The notes under the pieces are model-generated. The model saw nothing but the letters and a program-made list of their open reading frames with translations, had not been told where the DNA came from and ran no database searches. The translations under genes were made by a program, and so were the position numbers. From NCBI GenBank assembly GCA_963693315.1, contig OY856188.1, positions 270,687,114-270,751,113 of the forward strand: a stretch of 64,000 nucleotides of DNA. The letters run 5' to 3'. Shown here in pieces: positions 12,531 through 24,284 of this stretch (its first letter is position 1; each line of letters opens with the position of its first letter). Origin of the DNA: Diogma glabrata. Taxonomy: Eukaryota; Arthropoda; Insecta; Diptera; Cylindrotomidae.

Positions 12531-12929
12531 TTTCATTATATTTTATGTAACTTATATAGATATAAGCATTATTACAACACACATAAATTTGTTATTCATT
12601 ATTTATATTATAAGAAATGATAATATCGTTGTTAGAAATAAAACAGTATAAACTGTCCATTTTTAGTATTGTTCTGATTTACAAATTTTAAAATATGTAC
12701 TCCAATTAATTGTACAATTATACAATTATTGAAGTACTTTTCATATACCTAAATCACTTTAGAATTCATATACATCATAATACTATATATTTACAATTTT
12801 TATCATAAGAAATGAATATTATTTCTAGTTAGATATAAAGAAAATAGTGTAATGAATTATAGTAGATAGTGTATACATTTGTTATTTTAATACTAAAATA
12901 TGGAGGGGCTGAAATCTCACAGCTTTGAG
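12531..12929. other. AT-rich noncoding stretch
   Basis: No gene or clear repeat seen between the LINE tail and the next element. Confidence 0.4.
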
Positions 12930-12936
12930 ATATCAA

Positions 12937-14723
12937 GACTTCGGTCTGGGTTAAGGTTTTTGATATAGTTTTCGGCAAAAAACTTTTATGAGGACATGGT
13001 TTTTAGTTTTGGGCAGCGATGTATATCAAACATAACTCTTTGTTAAAATACAAGTATTTTTTTTAATCTCTGTTTAGAAATTTATTACAAAACTAACACG
13101 AAACATCAATACGATGCCGGAAAATTATAAAACATCATAAATCAACATAATTTAGTGAAAAGATGATACAATCAGCAAACTACTCAAAAACCTCTCCATT
13201 TAGCGTTTCGAGAAAATATTACAAAATCACAAATTCATATTTCTTTCAAAATTCCAAAAATATTGTAAAAATTAAATAAAATCAAACTTTTTTCAAAATT
13301 CTAAAAATATTCCAAAAATTATTACAAAATCAAAGATTAAACTTTTTTCAAAAATTCTGAAAATATTGCAAAAATTATACAAAATCAAAAATTGAAACTT
13401 TTTTCAAAATTCCAAAAATATTCCAAAAATTAGAATAAAATCAAATATTTAAACTTTTTCTAAATTCTAATAATATTCCAAAAATTCTTAAAAATTCAAA
13501 AAGTCAAACTTTTTCCAAAACTCTAAAAATATTACAAAAATTATAACAATATCAAAAATTGAAACTTTTTCCAAAATTATAAAAATTAAAATAAAATCAA
13601 AAATTTAAAATTTTTCAAAATTCTAAAAATATTCCAAAAATTCTTACAAAATCAAAAATTGAAACTTTTTCAAAATTCCAAAAATATTCAAAAATGTTCA
13701 TGTCCAATTTCATTTTTAATTATATTTTCAGCAAACTATTCAAAAACCTTCAATTTAGCGATTCGAGAAAATATTACAAAATCACAAATTCATATTTCTT
13801 TCAAAATTCCAAAAATATTGTAAAAATTATAATAAAATCAAACTTTTTTCAACATTCTAAAAATATTCCAAAAATTCTTACAAAATCAAAAATTAAAACT
13901 TTTTCCAAAATTCTAAAAATATTGCAAAAATTATTACAAAATCAAAAATACAACCTTTTTTCAAAATTCAAAAAAAATTTAAAAACTGTAACATATTAAA
14001 AAATTTCCATGTCCAAATTCATTTTCAACTACATTTACGTCATAAAAACAGCTACATTTTTTCCCCAAAAAATTGGCTAAAAAAATCAATGAAATCATTT
14101 TTTCACACGCTTGACATTATTTTTTTGACAAACTTATAATGCCATAATTCTCTATAATAATAATATATTTTCATGTTATACAAATTATTAAATTAATTTT
14201 TTTCCAAAAACTTGGGTAAAAAAATAAATAAAAATCTTTCTTTTGACACACTTGACAACATTTTTTTGACAAACTTATAATGCAGTTATCTAGATTTTGG
14301 TCTCACATACCAATCCCGACCATCAAGATTTCTCCAAATTTAATGTTTCTACTCGTAATCACTTAAAATGATCGATTTTTAAGCAAAAAATATGCAAATT
14401 TCCATGTTTTGACACACTTGACGATTTTTTTGACACACTTCCGGTACAGTTATCGAACACATCGTCCTTTCGGCTCTTCCCATTGAGTATACCTATTTTT
14501 AGAAAAAAAAAATTTTTGAAATCCGTCCAGCGGTTTTCTAGATTTCGTCGGTTGTGACGGCCGGACGGACGGCCGGACGGCCGACAGACAGACACACATT
14601 TTTTTTTTTTTGCTTTTTTAGAATCAGTATGTCCTAAAACGTCGAGAAATGCCAAAAAAAGTGGGGGTAAGAATTTCACTTTGAGCTCATGAATGTAATT
14701 CTTAGGTCTTTCAGACCGAAGTA
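12937..14723. mobile_element. Non-autonomous TIR element with tandem-repeat core, copy A
   Basis: The left end (ACTTCGGTCTG, 12938-12948) is the exact reverse complement of the right end (CAGACCGAAGT, 14712-14722). The flanks carry a matching 7-bp word ATATCAA at 12930-12936 and 14724-14730, a candidate target-site duplication. The interior has a unique left part, a long AT-rich tandem array (13245-13990), and a unique right part with a GACGGACGGCCGG-rich cluster (14555-14590) and AAACGTCGAGAAATGCC. It has no transposase. A shortened copy lies at 54150-55387. Confidence 0.65.
13190..13990. repeat. Satellite-like array, period about 55 bp, with a higher-order duplication
   Basis: The unit is roughly AACTTTTTCAAAATTC, then TAAAAATATTCC, then AAAAATTNTTACAAAATCA. 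It is repeated over ten times with indels. A larger block beginning GCAAACTA(C/T)TCAAAAACC is repeated about 555 bp apart (about 13176 and 13731), indicating a higher-order duplication of roughly ten monomers. The open frame inside it (13694-13999) is a by-product. Confidence 0.7.
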
Positions 14724-14956
14724 ATATCAATCAAATAATCAAATATTGAATATATGAAATAGAACCGATAATTGTTCCCTCACTGTAATTAGTTTTTTAA
14801 GTTCATTATCATTAATTTCAAATTAATATATAAATAACCAAAACATAATATCCAAAAATATAACTAAAAATTAAATTAAACATAATAATAAAATGCAAAA
14901 TATATGACTAAAGATAAAATTAAACACATAATTGTAAAAGGTCAGTTCAACATTAC

Positions 14957-15110
14957 AACAGTTGCATCGTGAGGTGCTTGGTCAAGTGAGAGATTCTTTT
15001 TCCTTGGCGGCATGGCAGATACAATGCATTTATGTATTGGTCTTGTACATGACACCACTGAAGGACAAGTCTCTCAATTGACCAATCAGGTCATCACGAT
15101 GCAATTGTTC
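14957..15110. repeat. Fold-back element, about 155 bp
   Basis: The left arm (CAGTTGCATCGTGA...GGTCAA.TGAGAGA) pairs with the right arm (TCTCTCAATTGACC...TCATCACGATGCAATTG) over ~40 bp. The interior (CCTTGGCGGCATG with CATGACACCACTGAAGG) also pairs. Mismatches and small indels are present. It is too long for an animal pre-miRNA; a small fold-back transposon is likelier. Confidence 0.55.
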
Positions 15111-15206
15111 TAGTCCTACCACGACTATAAAAGGGTTTAACTTAAGTGTTACAATGTCATGGCCATTAATGCATTTAGTTATTACATTATATAATCATAA
15201 CCATGT

Positions 15207-15345
15207 AAGCCCGATGGTAGGAGGATAGATTCATGTTATTTTCAGTGAATTAATTGAGACCAATAGCCTAATTGGGTTCTTAATTAATCATAGAGACATA
15301 GCATTAATACATCAACCTACAGATCGGGCGTCTATCTTTATACAT
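15207..15345. repeat. Second fold-back immediately downstream
   Basis: GCCCGAT..GTAGG..GAT.GATT.ATG on the left is inverted on the right (GCATTAATACATCAACCTAC.GATCGGGC), with CCAATAG/CTAATTGG near the loop. A TATA-like CTATAAAAGGG lies just upstream at about 15126, and an A13 run follows at about 15391. The pair of fold-backs may be one composite element. Confidence 0.45.
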
Positions 15346-16797
15346 CTTTGGTGATATGGGCTTATGCCTAAACCAAATAAAATGATAATTTAAAAAAAAA
15401 AAAATTTAATTCTTCAATTTTAGATGCAAAATGTCAGCTGATAGATGAGGTAAGTATACATGCGTTAACAATGCGGATTATGTTTGTCGGGCAATGAATC
15501 AAAGTTAAGTTTTATGAATGCCCGTCAGAACCTAAAAATAAAAAAACTTAAGATTACGCCAAATTGCCTAAAAACACATATTTTAGTACGTTTAATGAAA
15601 GGATACCAATCGTTAACATTTGTTTAAATAAAGTGGAAATTGCATTGAGTGATTTATCAAAGAAGAACTAATTTCCTATCACCTACGCAAGCACCTATAC
15701 GAACTTAAAAACAACAATTTGTTTTCCTGCTAAGCCTGATTTATCGTTACGATATTATTCATTGTTTAATTAATTCATGGTTACAAAAAAAGAATGGTAT
15801 TATTTACCACTAATTTACTAATTTATTGCATAAGTCTTTGTTTTCTTAATAAACATCAAAAGCAAAATCTTTCTAGGAACCTCCTCCATCTCCAATTCAA
15901 AATATTTTATTTCTAAGATCTAATTTTATTTATAGAAGACACGAAAAGCTTTATTTGTACAAAATATAAGAAAATTGTGTAAAAATGTCTTTTAATTAGA
16001 GTAGATGGTTGAAACCAATATTTTGCTCTGTGTATTACAGAAACAATTTTTATAAATGAAGAAGATAAATGGTCAAGGATTTTGAATCAATTATATAAAA
16101 TTAATATGGATACGAGAATAAAATAATTATTATGATAGGTATATGGTTTATAATGATAGTTTAAAATTTATCTTATCCCCTGGGGAAAACATTATTGTTG
16201 TGATAGCAGTATAACACATTGTAGTTTTTGTATATGGGCTGGTCTCTATTTACGTTGAAAAATTACACAAAATTAATATAACAATCAGATAAAGGAAAAT
16301 TACTGTCCTTGGTCATAAAATGTAATTTTCTGGTAGCCATAAACTGTTTTACGATTTATTTTGCTGATGTCATAAAAATATTACAGATAAAATTATTAAT
16401 TTTCTCACATTTCCATTTTTGAGCAATTTTTGTTATTTAAGAATCTAACAAACCGTAATAGGTGGGAGTTTGTTGGTCTAAAGACAATGATGTTCTGTAA
16501 AATCAGAACATAAACTATAATACATTTTACTACCAATAAAGTAAATGAATCAGAACTGATTGATCAGAACACTAAAATTGGTTCAACAATTTTAAGCAAA
16601 ATTTTCCCACTCTATCCGAACACCAAACACTTTTTTATTATACGATAAATTATAATTTTTTATAAAAGTACAATTAACACACAATATAGAACAAACAAAA
16701 AACAAAACCAAAAGAACCGCAACTAGTTTAAACGAATAATAATTGCAATGACTGATTATTTGTTATTATTATAACCTGCTTTTGGCCATAAAAATTG
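15346..16797. other. AT-rich noncoding stretch
   Basis: No coding frame or clear repeat could be supported. Many stops in all frames. Confidence 0.4.
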
Positions 16798-16930
16798 CCT
16801 TGCTAAATTACGGTTTCCCGAGCACCAGTTTTTTTGAAAGCTCAATAGCATTTGTACCTGATAATTGAATTGGATGAAACTTGGTTCATAAGCATGTAGT
16901 ACGGTTCACAATAGTTCTGCATAACAACTG
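16798..16930 (-). repeat. Inverted unit of the 17.8-19.0 kb repeat family
   Basis: The segment containing CTGATAATTGAATTGGATGA and TTCACAATAGTTCTGCAT is the reverse complement of the unit core seen at 17.8-17.9 and 18.36-18.43 kb. Confidence 0.6.
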
Positions 16931-17221
16931 CCGGTTGTTTGTTTCCAAAGCTGTGGAAAAGTTAGCCTATGCATTAGCGTCATAATATTTTTTATTGGAG
17001 AGCCTTGAGACTATCAGTTCAAGTAGCACTGTGACATGAATGTAGATTGTGCTTAACCTTCGTTTTTTATTAGTCATGCGTCGTCGATACCATTACTGGT
17101 TGTATTCCAGAACGCGAGGCTAGCCAACGTAGCTATGCAATTCAAGTTGAGGCTTTTTTTAATGACATTAATTAACTCAATTGTAGTTACCTCTTTTAGC
17201 AATATCTGTGGCAAGAAAAAT

Positions 17222-17345
17222 CAAAAAGGTTACAGATGATGTGTTTCATCGTTTCCGCGTCTGAGTAGCAGAGTCTACACCTATCGGAAGCATCAAGACC
17301 TATTTTGTTAAGAAGGTGGTTTATAGGACCCCAGAGATTCTCTAT
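17222..17345 (-). pseudogene. LINE C-terminal zinc-motif remnant
   Basis: The minus strand reads INHLLNKIGLDASDRCRLCY followed by SDAETMKHIIC. This is the pattern of the C-terminal domain of RNase H-bearing LINE pol proteins (a short 'N-x-H-L..-x-G' helix followed by a C-x2-C...H-x2-C motif). Stops and frame changes flank it, so only this fragment is left. Confidence 0.5.
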
Positions 17346-17439
17346 TTAAGTCCATTTATCTGATAGGTGAAACAGGGAGGTTACCTAGAATTTTCCTGAA
17401 GTTTACTACTCAATCCCTACTCCATCCTGACAAATCGAT

Positions 17440-17550
17440 ACATTTAAGTTCACAGCGAGGCCTGTGAAGTTTGCAAGGAAACAACACATCATATATCAGA
17501 ATGCAACATATTTATTGAAATGACGATTGAGGAACAGCGTAAATATGTTA
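17440..17550 (+). pseudogene. Possible second LINE C-terminal zinc-motif remnant, opposite strand
   Basis: The plus strand reads SEACEVCKETTHHISECN, again a C-x2-C...H...C arrangement as in LINE pol C termini. It lies about 100 bp from the minus-strand remnant and points the opposite way, so it comes from a different insertion. It is short, hence the low confidence. Confidence 0.35.
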
Positions 17551-17764
17551 AAATATTGTGACGCATAGGCTGACACAGTTCCCCACAGTTCTGGAAACAC
17601 AGTGTTCTGGATATATAATGAGCTAATATCCATCAAATACTTTAATTAAAAGCTAACCAATGCTAAAGATTTCGCCATTGCTAAAGATTATAAAAATATT
17701 AAAGATATTACAGTATCCCTATTGTATCCCAACAAACATAAATTCTGTTGTACGAGAAAAAGTA

Positions 17765-18985
17765 AAAAAAAAAACTTTAACCGGAAGTGACAAAACGGAA
17801 GTAGGGATGCAGAACTGTTGTGAACCGTACAAAATGTTTATGTACCAAGTTTCATCCAATTCGATTATCAGGCACAGATGTTATTGAGCTTCCAAAAAAA
17901 CAGGTGCTCGAGGGACCCCCCTCCACTTTGTTCACTATCGCTCAAAAACTAATCAGTTCCTTGCCATACATGTTTGCATCTTTTTCCAAAGAATTCATTC
18001 TCGAACGAATCTAGTATGCTCCCGGCAAACATTGAAAAAATGGTGACACAATAAACAGGTGTTCGGGAACCCCCACCACTTATCCCAATATTGTCCAAAA
18101 ACTAATCAGTTCTTTGTTATTTAAGTCTCCATTTTTTTCAAAGTGTTATTAAAATAAATTAATGAATGAAGTCTGTATGCTCCCAACAAACAAAGTCTGT
18201 ACGCTCCCAACAAAGATGATAATTATCTTCTCACACTAATTGGAACCTTTTCCATAAGTTTCATCATAATCACTTAATTATTGTAGGCTGTAGTGTGCAT
18301 AAAGACTCTAGAAAAACTTCAAAAAATTACAAAAAAATTTTTTTTACCGGAAGTTGGGATGCAGAACTGTTGTGGACCGTACTAAATGCCTATGTACCAA
18401 ATTTCATCCAATTCGATTATCAGGTAAAGATGCTATTGAGCTTTTAAAAAGACAGGTGCCTGGCGGGCCCCCCACTACTTTGTTTAATTTTGCTCAAGTT
18501 AATCAGTTCCTTGCCATACATATTTGCATCTTTTTCCAAAGTGAAAAAAACCACCTGTTGTATGGTGGATCCCCCTTTATCCAATGGACTCCAAAAGCTG
18601 ATAAAATCTTTTTCATGTTACTTGAAAGCTTTGACTAACGTTTCATAAAAATCGATCGTTAATTGTAGGCTACAGTAGGGATAAACACCTGAACCGGAAC
18701 TGAAAAAAACTTTTTAACCGGAAGTGACAAACTGACAGTTGGTATGCAGAAATATTGTAAACAGTACTAAAACCTTATATACCAAGTTTCCATAATATCG
18801 AAAGCCGGGATTAGAATTTATTGAAGATTTAAGCTTAGAGGTGTTCCGGAGAACCCCCGCCATTTTGTCCAAATATAAAATTAATCCAGATCTTCCATTT
18901 TCAAGTGAAACTGTATCATTCGCCAAAGTGTCATCAAGATCATATGCAGAAAGGTCAACCACCCACCCTCTCACCTACCTCCCAC
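17765..18985 (+). repeat. Diverged tandem repeat family, units of about 250-350 bp
   Basis: Units share ACCGGAAGT, GATGCAGAACTGTTGTG, CCAATTCGATTATCAGG, AACAGGTGC..G followed by a C-run, and AATCAGTTCCTTGCCATACA. Clear units start near 17775, 18345 and 18705, with partial ones near 18050 and 18555. Units are 60-85% alike by eye. Short open frames with similar peptides in successive units are by-products of the repeat. There is no recognised function. Confidence 0.6.
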
Positions 18986-19870
18986 ACTTATTGGTTATTT
19001 AGATAGAGAATGGTCCCAAAAAAAAGGAAAAACCAAATTTGGGGTATGTAAGATTTTTTTCTGGATAGATTGCATTACTTCACCCAATTTAAAATTGTGG
19101 TGAAGTAAAATTAATACAGATGTTTTAATTGTCAAGCCAAAAGTCAAGTCAAATTGTCTAGCCAACTTTTCAACTGTAATATGAAGATCAAATTGACAAT
19201 TTAGTCCACATCGACGAGTCAACAGTTGACAGTAACACAATGGTAGCAGTCACAAAAGAATATAGTAACGACGTACCATATCAATTACACTTTTCTATAC
19301 TCTTTGCTATGCAACAACATGTAGAAATATTAGTTGTAATTTTACCAACAACCAAAACCAAAAGCTCGCTAGTTTTAAGGTTAGGAAATTTTTTTTTGTG
19401 TTGTGTAAATTGTGCTTAGCTGTAATAATGAGAAGCCTATAAATGTAATGGCGTAATAGAAGCATAAGTGAATTTTCTTTGTTAAGCCAAAAGAAATAGT
19501 AGATGTAATTGAACCAAAAAGAATGAAATTGTTAAATAAATTAAGTCAGACAAGTTGATAATTGAGGTGAAAGTTTTTTTTGTTATTCGTGAAAGTCAAG
19601 GGTGTTCCGTGGGAACGGACCAAAAGAAAATTGTTTAAAGCGCGAGTATACTATAAGCGTGGCGGGAATAGAGCCATCATAAGGCGGAGGCAAAAGTTAA
19701 GACCTAGGGGACGTGATAATATACCAGAATATTAAAGGCAACCGAAGTCATACAGTCGGTTTCGATAATAAAACAGCATATCACAGAAAGGAACTCAATT
19801 GAATATTAGAAAGTTATTTTGATAACCACCATCTGTCAAATAATATTTGAGGGACTAAGCGAGACCACGA
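18986..19870. other. Noncoding stretch
   Basis: No gene supported. 19600-19760 is more GC-rich (for example GGTGTTCCGTGGGAACGG, a small inverted repeat) but lacks an open frame. Confidence 0.35.
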
Positions 19871-19879
19871 AGGAGGGGA

Positions 19880-20045
19880 GATTGGTGAGTTCCAGACCAA
19901 TCATGGGGTGAGTCATAGTTTAATTTTGTTTTATTTATATGTATGAATGATTATGGATATGTATGTAGGTGTATGAGTGTGTGTATATGGATGTATGGAT
20001 GTAGGTGCGTATGAGCGAGTATATTTGTTGCATGCACGTATGTCT
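19880..20045 (-). mobile_element. LINE 3' tail fragment (CA-rich type)
   Basis: On the minus strand a run of C/A/T-rich words (ACCTACATCCATACATCC and similar) leads into ATGACTCACCCCATGATTGG. The same order (CA-rich tract, then GACTCACCCGATGAT) follows the RNase H LINE remnant at 33.0 kb. I read it as the distal end of the same LINE family's 3' untranslated tail. Confidence 0.45.
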
Positions 20046-20137
20046 GTCAGAATCCAATTGGAAATATGTAGACAAGAATTTTGCATAATTATTGTAAAAA
20101 TTATTGATAAAAAACTTCAGAATAACTAAAATTAAAA

Positions 20138-21096
20138 ATGGATGGCTTTTAATATATAATCAATCAAATTGATTCGATTTAGTGTATCGTAAATTTGATG
20201 ATGGAATAAAAACAAAAAAAAAAAAATTCGTGAATTAGCAGTAACGAATAAATTAGTAAAAGAAGATATTGCGGGTGAAAAAGAATATCGTCATTCTTTT
20301 ATTATCATACAAATATTTATTCCAGTTATTGCGTCTCACCGGATAACGTTTTGTCAATTCGATGATTACTGCATTATAATGTGAAAATGATTGCAATATA
20401 TTTTTTTTTGAAGGAGTTTTTTTGGATATGTTTTTATTAAACAAAATTAGTAGAAATGTTACAACGGCATTTAGGGATATACATCTCGTTTGTTAAACAT
20501 ATGTGTGGTCCTGATGCGATTTTAATAATAACCACTCCAAAACGTGGAGATATATTGCCATCATTAATTGATTCATGGAATGAGGTGTACCAGTATGATC
20601 AATCTATACTAATAGAAGCAGTTGAACAGCTTTTAGTAAATTCCGATGTACGAAATGTTGCATCGAAAGCATTACAATCGGTTACCGAAAAGTTAAATCA
20701 AGATCCACTCTCACAGCGAAGTCATGCATTAACTTTTGTTAAGCATGGGGTTTTGTCATTGTATTCAAGCCGCCAAACACCAGATCTTTCGGCATCTGAT
20801 GTTCTTTTCATTAACGTTTTATTGTTTTTTTTGTCATCAAAGTGGTTTGTATTCTGGTTGTATGTCTCCTATGGTACATATCAACAATTACGCATATGAT
20901 ATCAAGCTGATCGGTTTGATTGAATATGGTAACTCGGCTGTATCAAGTGGTTTGTACGGTATATATTTTTTTTTTCATTAAATCTACCACTACCAAATCT
21001 GCAAACATAATACGTTGTTGAGAATGTAAAACACACTTTCGATAATATGACATTATGGATGAGGCAGACATTAGAGTACATTTGGTATATGAGCGT
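20138..21096 (+). pseudogene. HPS1: HPS1 homologue, N-terminal half, frameshifted pseudogene
   Basis: In animals HPS1 pairs with HPS4 to form BLOC-3, the exchange factor for Rab32/38 in lysosome-related organelle biogenesis. Here the plus strand carries pieces in successive frames. These include LLIYNQSN, RELAVTNKLVKEDIAGEKEY, IASHRITFCQFDDYC, CENDCNIFFFE and RHLGIYISFVKHMCGPDAI, then SWNEVYQYDQSILIEAVEQL and VKHGVLSLYSSRQTPDLSAS. The last two match the region of vertebrate HPS1 ending in a 'LLxFYSS...LxxxDLLxLxLL' block. There is an in-frame TGA at 20170 and frame changes at poly-A (about 20214), near 20380, near 20440 and at poly-T (about 20822). Later pieces (NNYAYDIKLIGLIEYGNSAV and VENVKHTFDNMTLWMRQTLE) probably extend it to about 21096. 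No intron is visible over ~950 bp, so a retrocopy is plausible. The longest open piece is 20456-20899. Confidence 0.7.
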
Positions 21097-21649
<553 letters not shown>

Positions 21650-21974
21650 AGTAATAACAATATTAATTTTTATTATAATTATTCAACTTTTAAAAGATGG
21701 TGCACAATGCTAAATAATCTTTACCAGTTTAAGATTCTAACAATAAGACTTAATTTAAAATAATTTTCTCCAAACTCTACTCTAAAAGACCACACCCACC
21801 ATGGATGTTAAATCTCATAACAACTCGAATGCCAGTAACGTTGTCTTCTCGAAAACACGATTAACCTAAACTAGTATAACTAATGCCTGGGTAGGAAGTG
21901 GCAATATTAAACAACGAACCAATCTTGGTTTCCTTTCCACAACCTCTTTCCACACATTTAAAGGAGGTCTGGGG
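21650..21974. other. Noncoding stretch
   Basis: No gene or clear repeat seen. Confidence 0.35.
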
Positions 21975-22135
21975 AAAAAATTGGTTTCGAAAACCTGGCC
22001 CAAGTCTTATTTGCCAGACTTGGCCCAAGCCTGGTTTGCTAGACTTAGCCCCAGGACATCAGTACAAGCTTGGGCCGTTTGAAAATATTTAGCCTGGCCC
22101 AAACCTCAAAAGCAGTGACGCGGGCTTGGCACAGG
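21975..22135. repeat. GC-richer imperfect tandem repeat
   Basis: The words CTGGCCCAAG, GCCAGACTTGG and CAAGCCTGGTTTGC(T) recur four to five times. Composition is much richer in GC than the surroundings. No domain is encoded. Confidence 0.5.
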
Positions 22136-22605
22136 CATATGCAAATTTAAATAGAGTTGAAGGTACCGACACAATTAAGAATTATTCAACATAATTATCT
22201 GTCAACTTGACATGTCAATATTAATAAGCAAATATCGACAAATTGAGGGAAGATTATATTCACCAAAATTATTAATTGAAAATGTAACTTACCTACTGAA
22301 TTTTATTTTTAATATTATTATTTTCAGTGTCACAGTTCAGGCATGCACATAATTGTTAATTCAAAACTGTTTGTATCATTTTAATTTAAACACGAATTTA
22401 TTATCCCTCACACCCCACCTCTAGACCCCACCCTATATTAGACTTGCGGCCATAGCAATATCTACAAAATTCTAAAACAGAATCCTACCCGAAACAACAA
22501 ATCATAATAACGTCATCTATAAAAAATCACACAAAGATGTGAACTATCTCTATCTATTCTTTTTATTCCGTATATTTGCCTATTTTACCTACGTTTATTT
22601 ACTTA

Positions 22606-23103
22606 TAGTCTCTGGGCCCACGCCGTTTAGTCCTTGACGATCCCGAACACTTTTGTTCTGTGATTTTTCTCAAATCGGCCGCTTTTGCGTTCGGCAAGCT
22701 CCGAAAAATGCCGATTGCCTGCGATCTTGTAAATTAGCTACAACATTTTTTTTTAACTTTAACAGAACACAAGGGTAAGCTTGCCGACCAAAATGTGTCT
22801 GCTATTGTCGAGTCCGGTAACGGATATTTAGTTATGTTTGGGTTGTCGTACTAGACAATAGCAGACAAATTTTTGTCAGACAAGGTTACCTCGTGTTCTG
22901 AATCAAATTTCCAACCACCGTAGTTAAAAGAAATGTACAAGATCCCAGGCAATCGGCATTTTTCGGAGCTTGTCGAACGAAAAAGCGGCCGATTTGAAGA
23001 AAATCGCAGAACAAAAGTTTTCGGGCTCGTCAAGGACAGGCGCCTCACGAAGTATAAAATATGTAGTAATCATCATATGAAATCGGCGTGGGCACAGGGA
23101 CTA
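22606..23103. mobile_element. MITE with long terminal inverted repeats, copy 1
   Basis: The left end TAGTCTCTGGGCCCACGCCG is matched by an inverted right end (CGGCGTGGGCACAGGGACTA). The arms continue for over 100 bp, including TCCTTGACGA.CCCGAA, ACTTTTGTTCTG, AAATCGGCCGCTTTT and AAGCTCCGAAAAATGCCGAT. The left arm lacks a ~45 bp piece present in the right arm. The element is about 498 bp and has no transposase. A second, partial copy is at 56678-57018. Confidence 0.75.
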
Positions 23104-23861
23104 CTACTCTAAGTATTTTTATTTGATTTTCTTATTAGATAAACAAAAATTTCCTGTTGCCTAATATTTTGTTTTTGTTATTTATTCAAGTGTTTTAAAT
23201 TTTTTTAGTGGAACCATTTTTCCTAAACAGTATTTTCCAGAACGATGTTCTTTTGTCACATGATAGTCACCATATTTATATGTTATTCAAATGTATATGC
23301 AGATCTACCAATAAATTTAAAAAAAAATTTTAGATAAAACATTGACAAAAACATGCAAAATAGGCAAGAGGTAGGCAATACTTTTTGATATCCAGAGAAA
23401 TGAGTTGTAAGAAATCTGGGCGAATGGCATCTAGTAACTTCAACTTAATCACTTACAAAAAAAAATAAAAATATTTTTTGTCACGATGTTGATTTTGCAT
23501 CTCTTACCTGTTCATCCCTCAATTTTAAAATTAAAATAAACCAGCTTTGTGTTGTCTCATTACTCGGCCTTAAATGGCCTTCGTTTACACTGACTTATGT
23601 CGGTTCAAAAGAATAGAAATATTTTTGGACTTTATTTCGGTTGTATAGTACTTTTGGAAGCACTTTGTTATGGACTCTCTTATGGTGGTGATAAACCATA
23701 TTTTATTTTAACAAAACAACAATGCATGATCCCGACAAGTGTTTTATTCAGGCATATTATGATCCGGGCAGGATTAGGTAGTAATAAGGCAATGAAATGA
23801 AATTATATATGATTTCTCTTTTAGGATATGCGTTTTTTGTCCTTATATGAGTCCTATGTCT
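23104..23861. other. Noncoding stretch with one unassigned 67-codon ORF
   Basis: An ATG-started open frame at 23597-23800 encodes a peptide with one hydrophobic segment (LYFGCIVLLEALCYGLSYGG). It may be an exon fragment or chance; I do not recognise it, and no splice context is convincing. Confidence 0.25.
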
Positions 23862-23982
23862 TTTAAAGCTGAGAAATTGTTATAATCTGCAGCGTCAAAC
23901 CAATTGATTTGACGAAATGAGTTTGAAATTGGATTTCTATTGGTATGACGCTGCAGATTATAACAATTTCTCAACTTTAAAA
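23862..23982. repeat. Near-perfect fold-back, arms about 42 bp
   Basis: TTTAAAG.TGAGAAATTGTTATAATCTGCAGCGTCA..CCAAT on the left is mirrored on the right (ATTGGT.TGACGCTGCAG...CAATTTCTCAACTTTAAA), with a ~36 bp spacer. Arm similarity this high implies a young insertion or an RNA structure under selection; a MITE is likelier. Confidence 0.7.
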
Positions 23983-24284
23983 TACTAAGTTTTACAAACT
24001 GGATATTAAAAACCAAACTACAACTATGAGGCCTATGTCGTTTGATTAAATTTTATTTTGTAAAAATTCACTAGAGTTATATCCGTTTTAGATATATATA
24101 CATAAAATATTAGAATATAGATTAGTTTTACGCTTCTTTGCTGAAAACCTAAGTCAGTAAGTAGTAGGCATGTATTCAATTTATTTAAATTAAAATATAA
24201 TAATATTTGAATTTTTTTTGGTATTTTGTTCAGGCAAACCTTATCCCTACCGTAGTATTTATTGTCTTATATGAATTTATTTGG

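Noticed and set aside
13694..13999. 101-codon plus-strand frame
   Set aside because: Lies entirely in the 55-bp AT-rich tandem array; frame arises from the repeat period.
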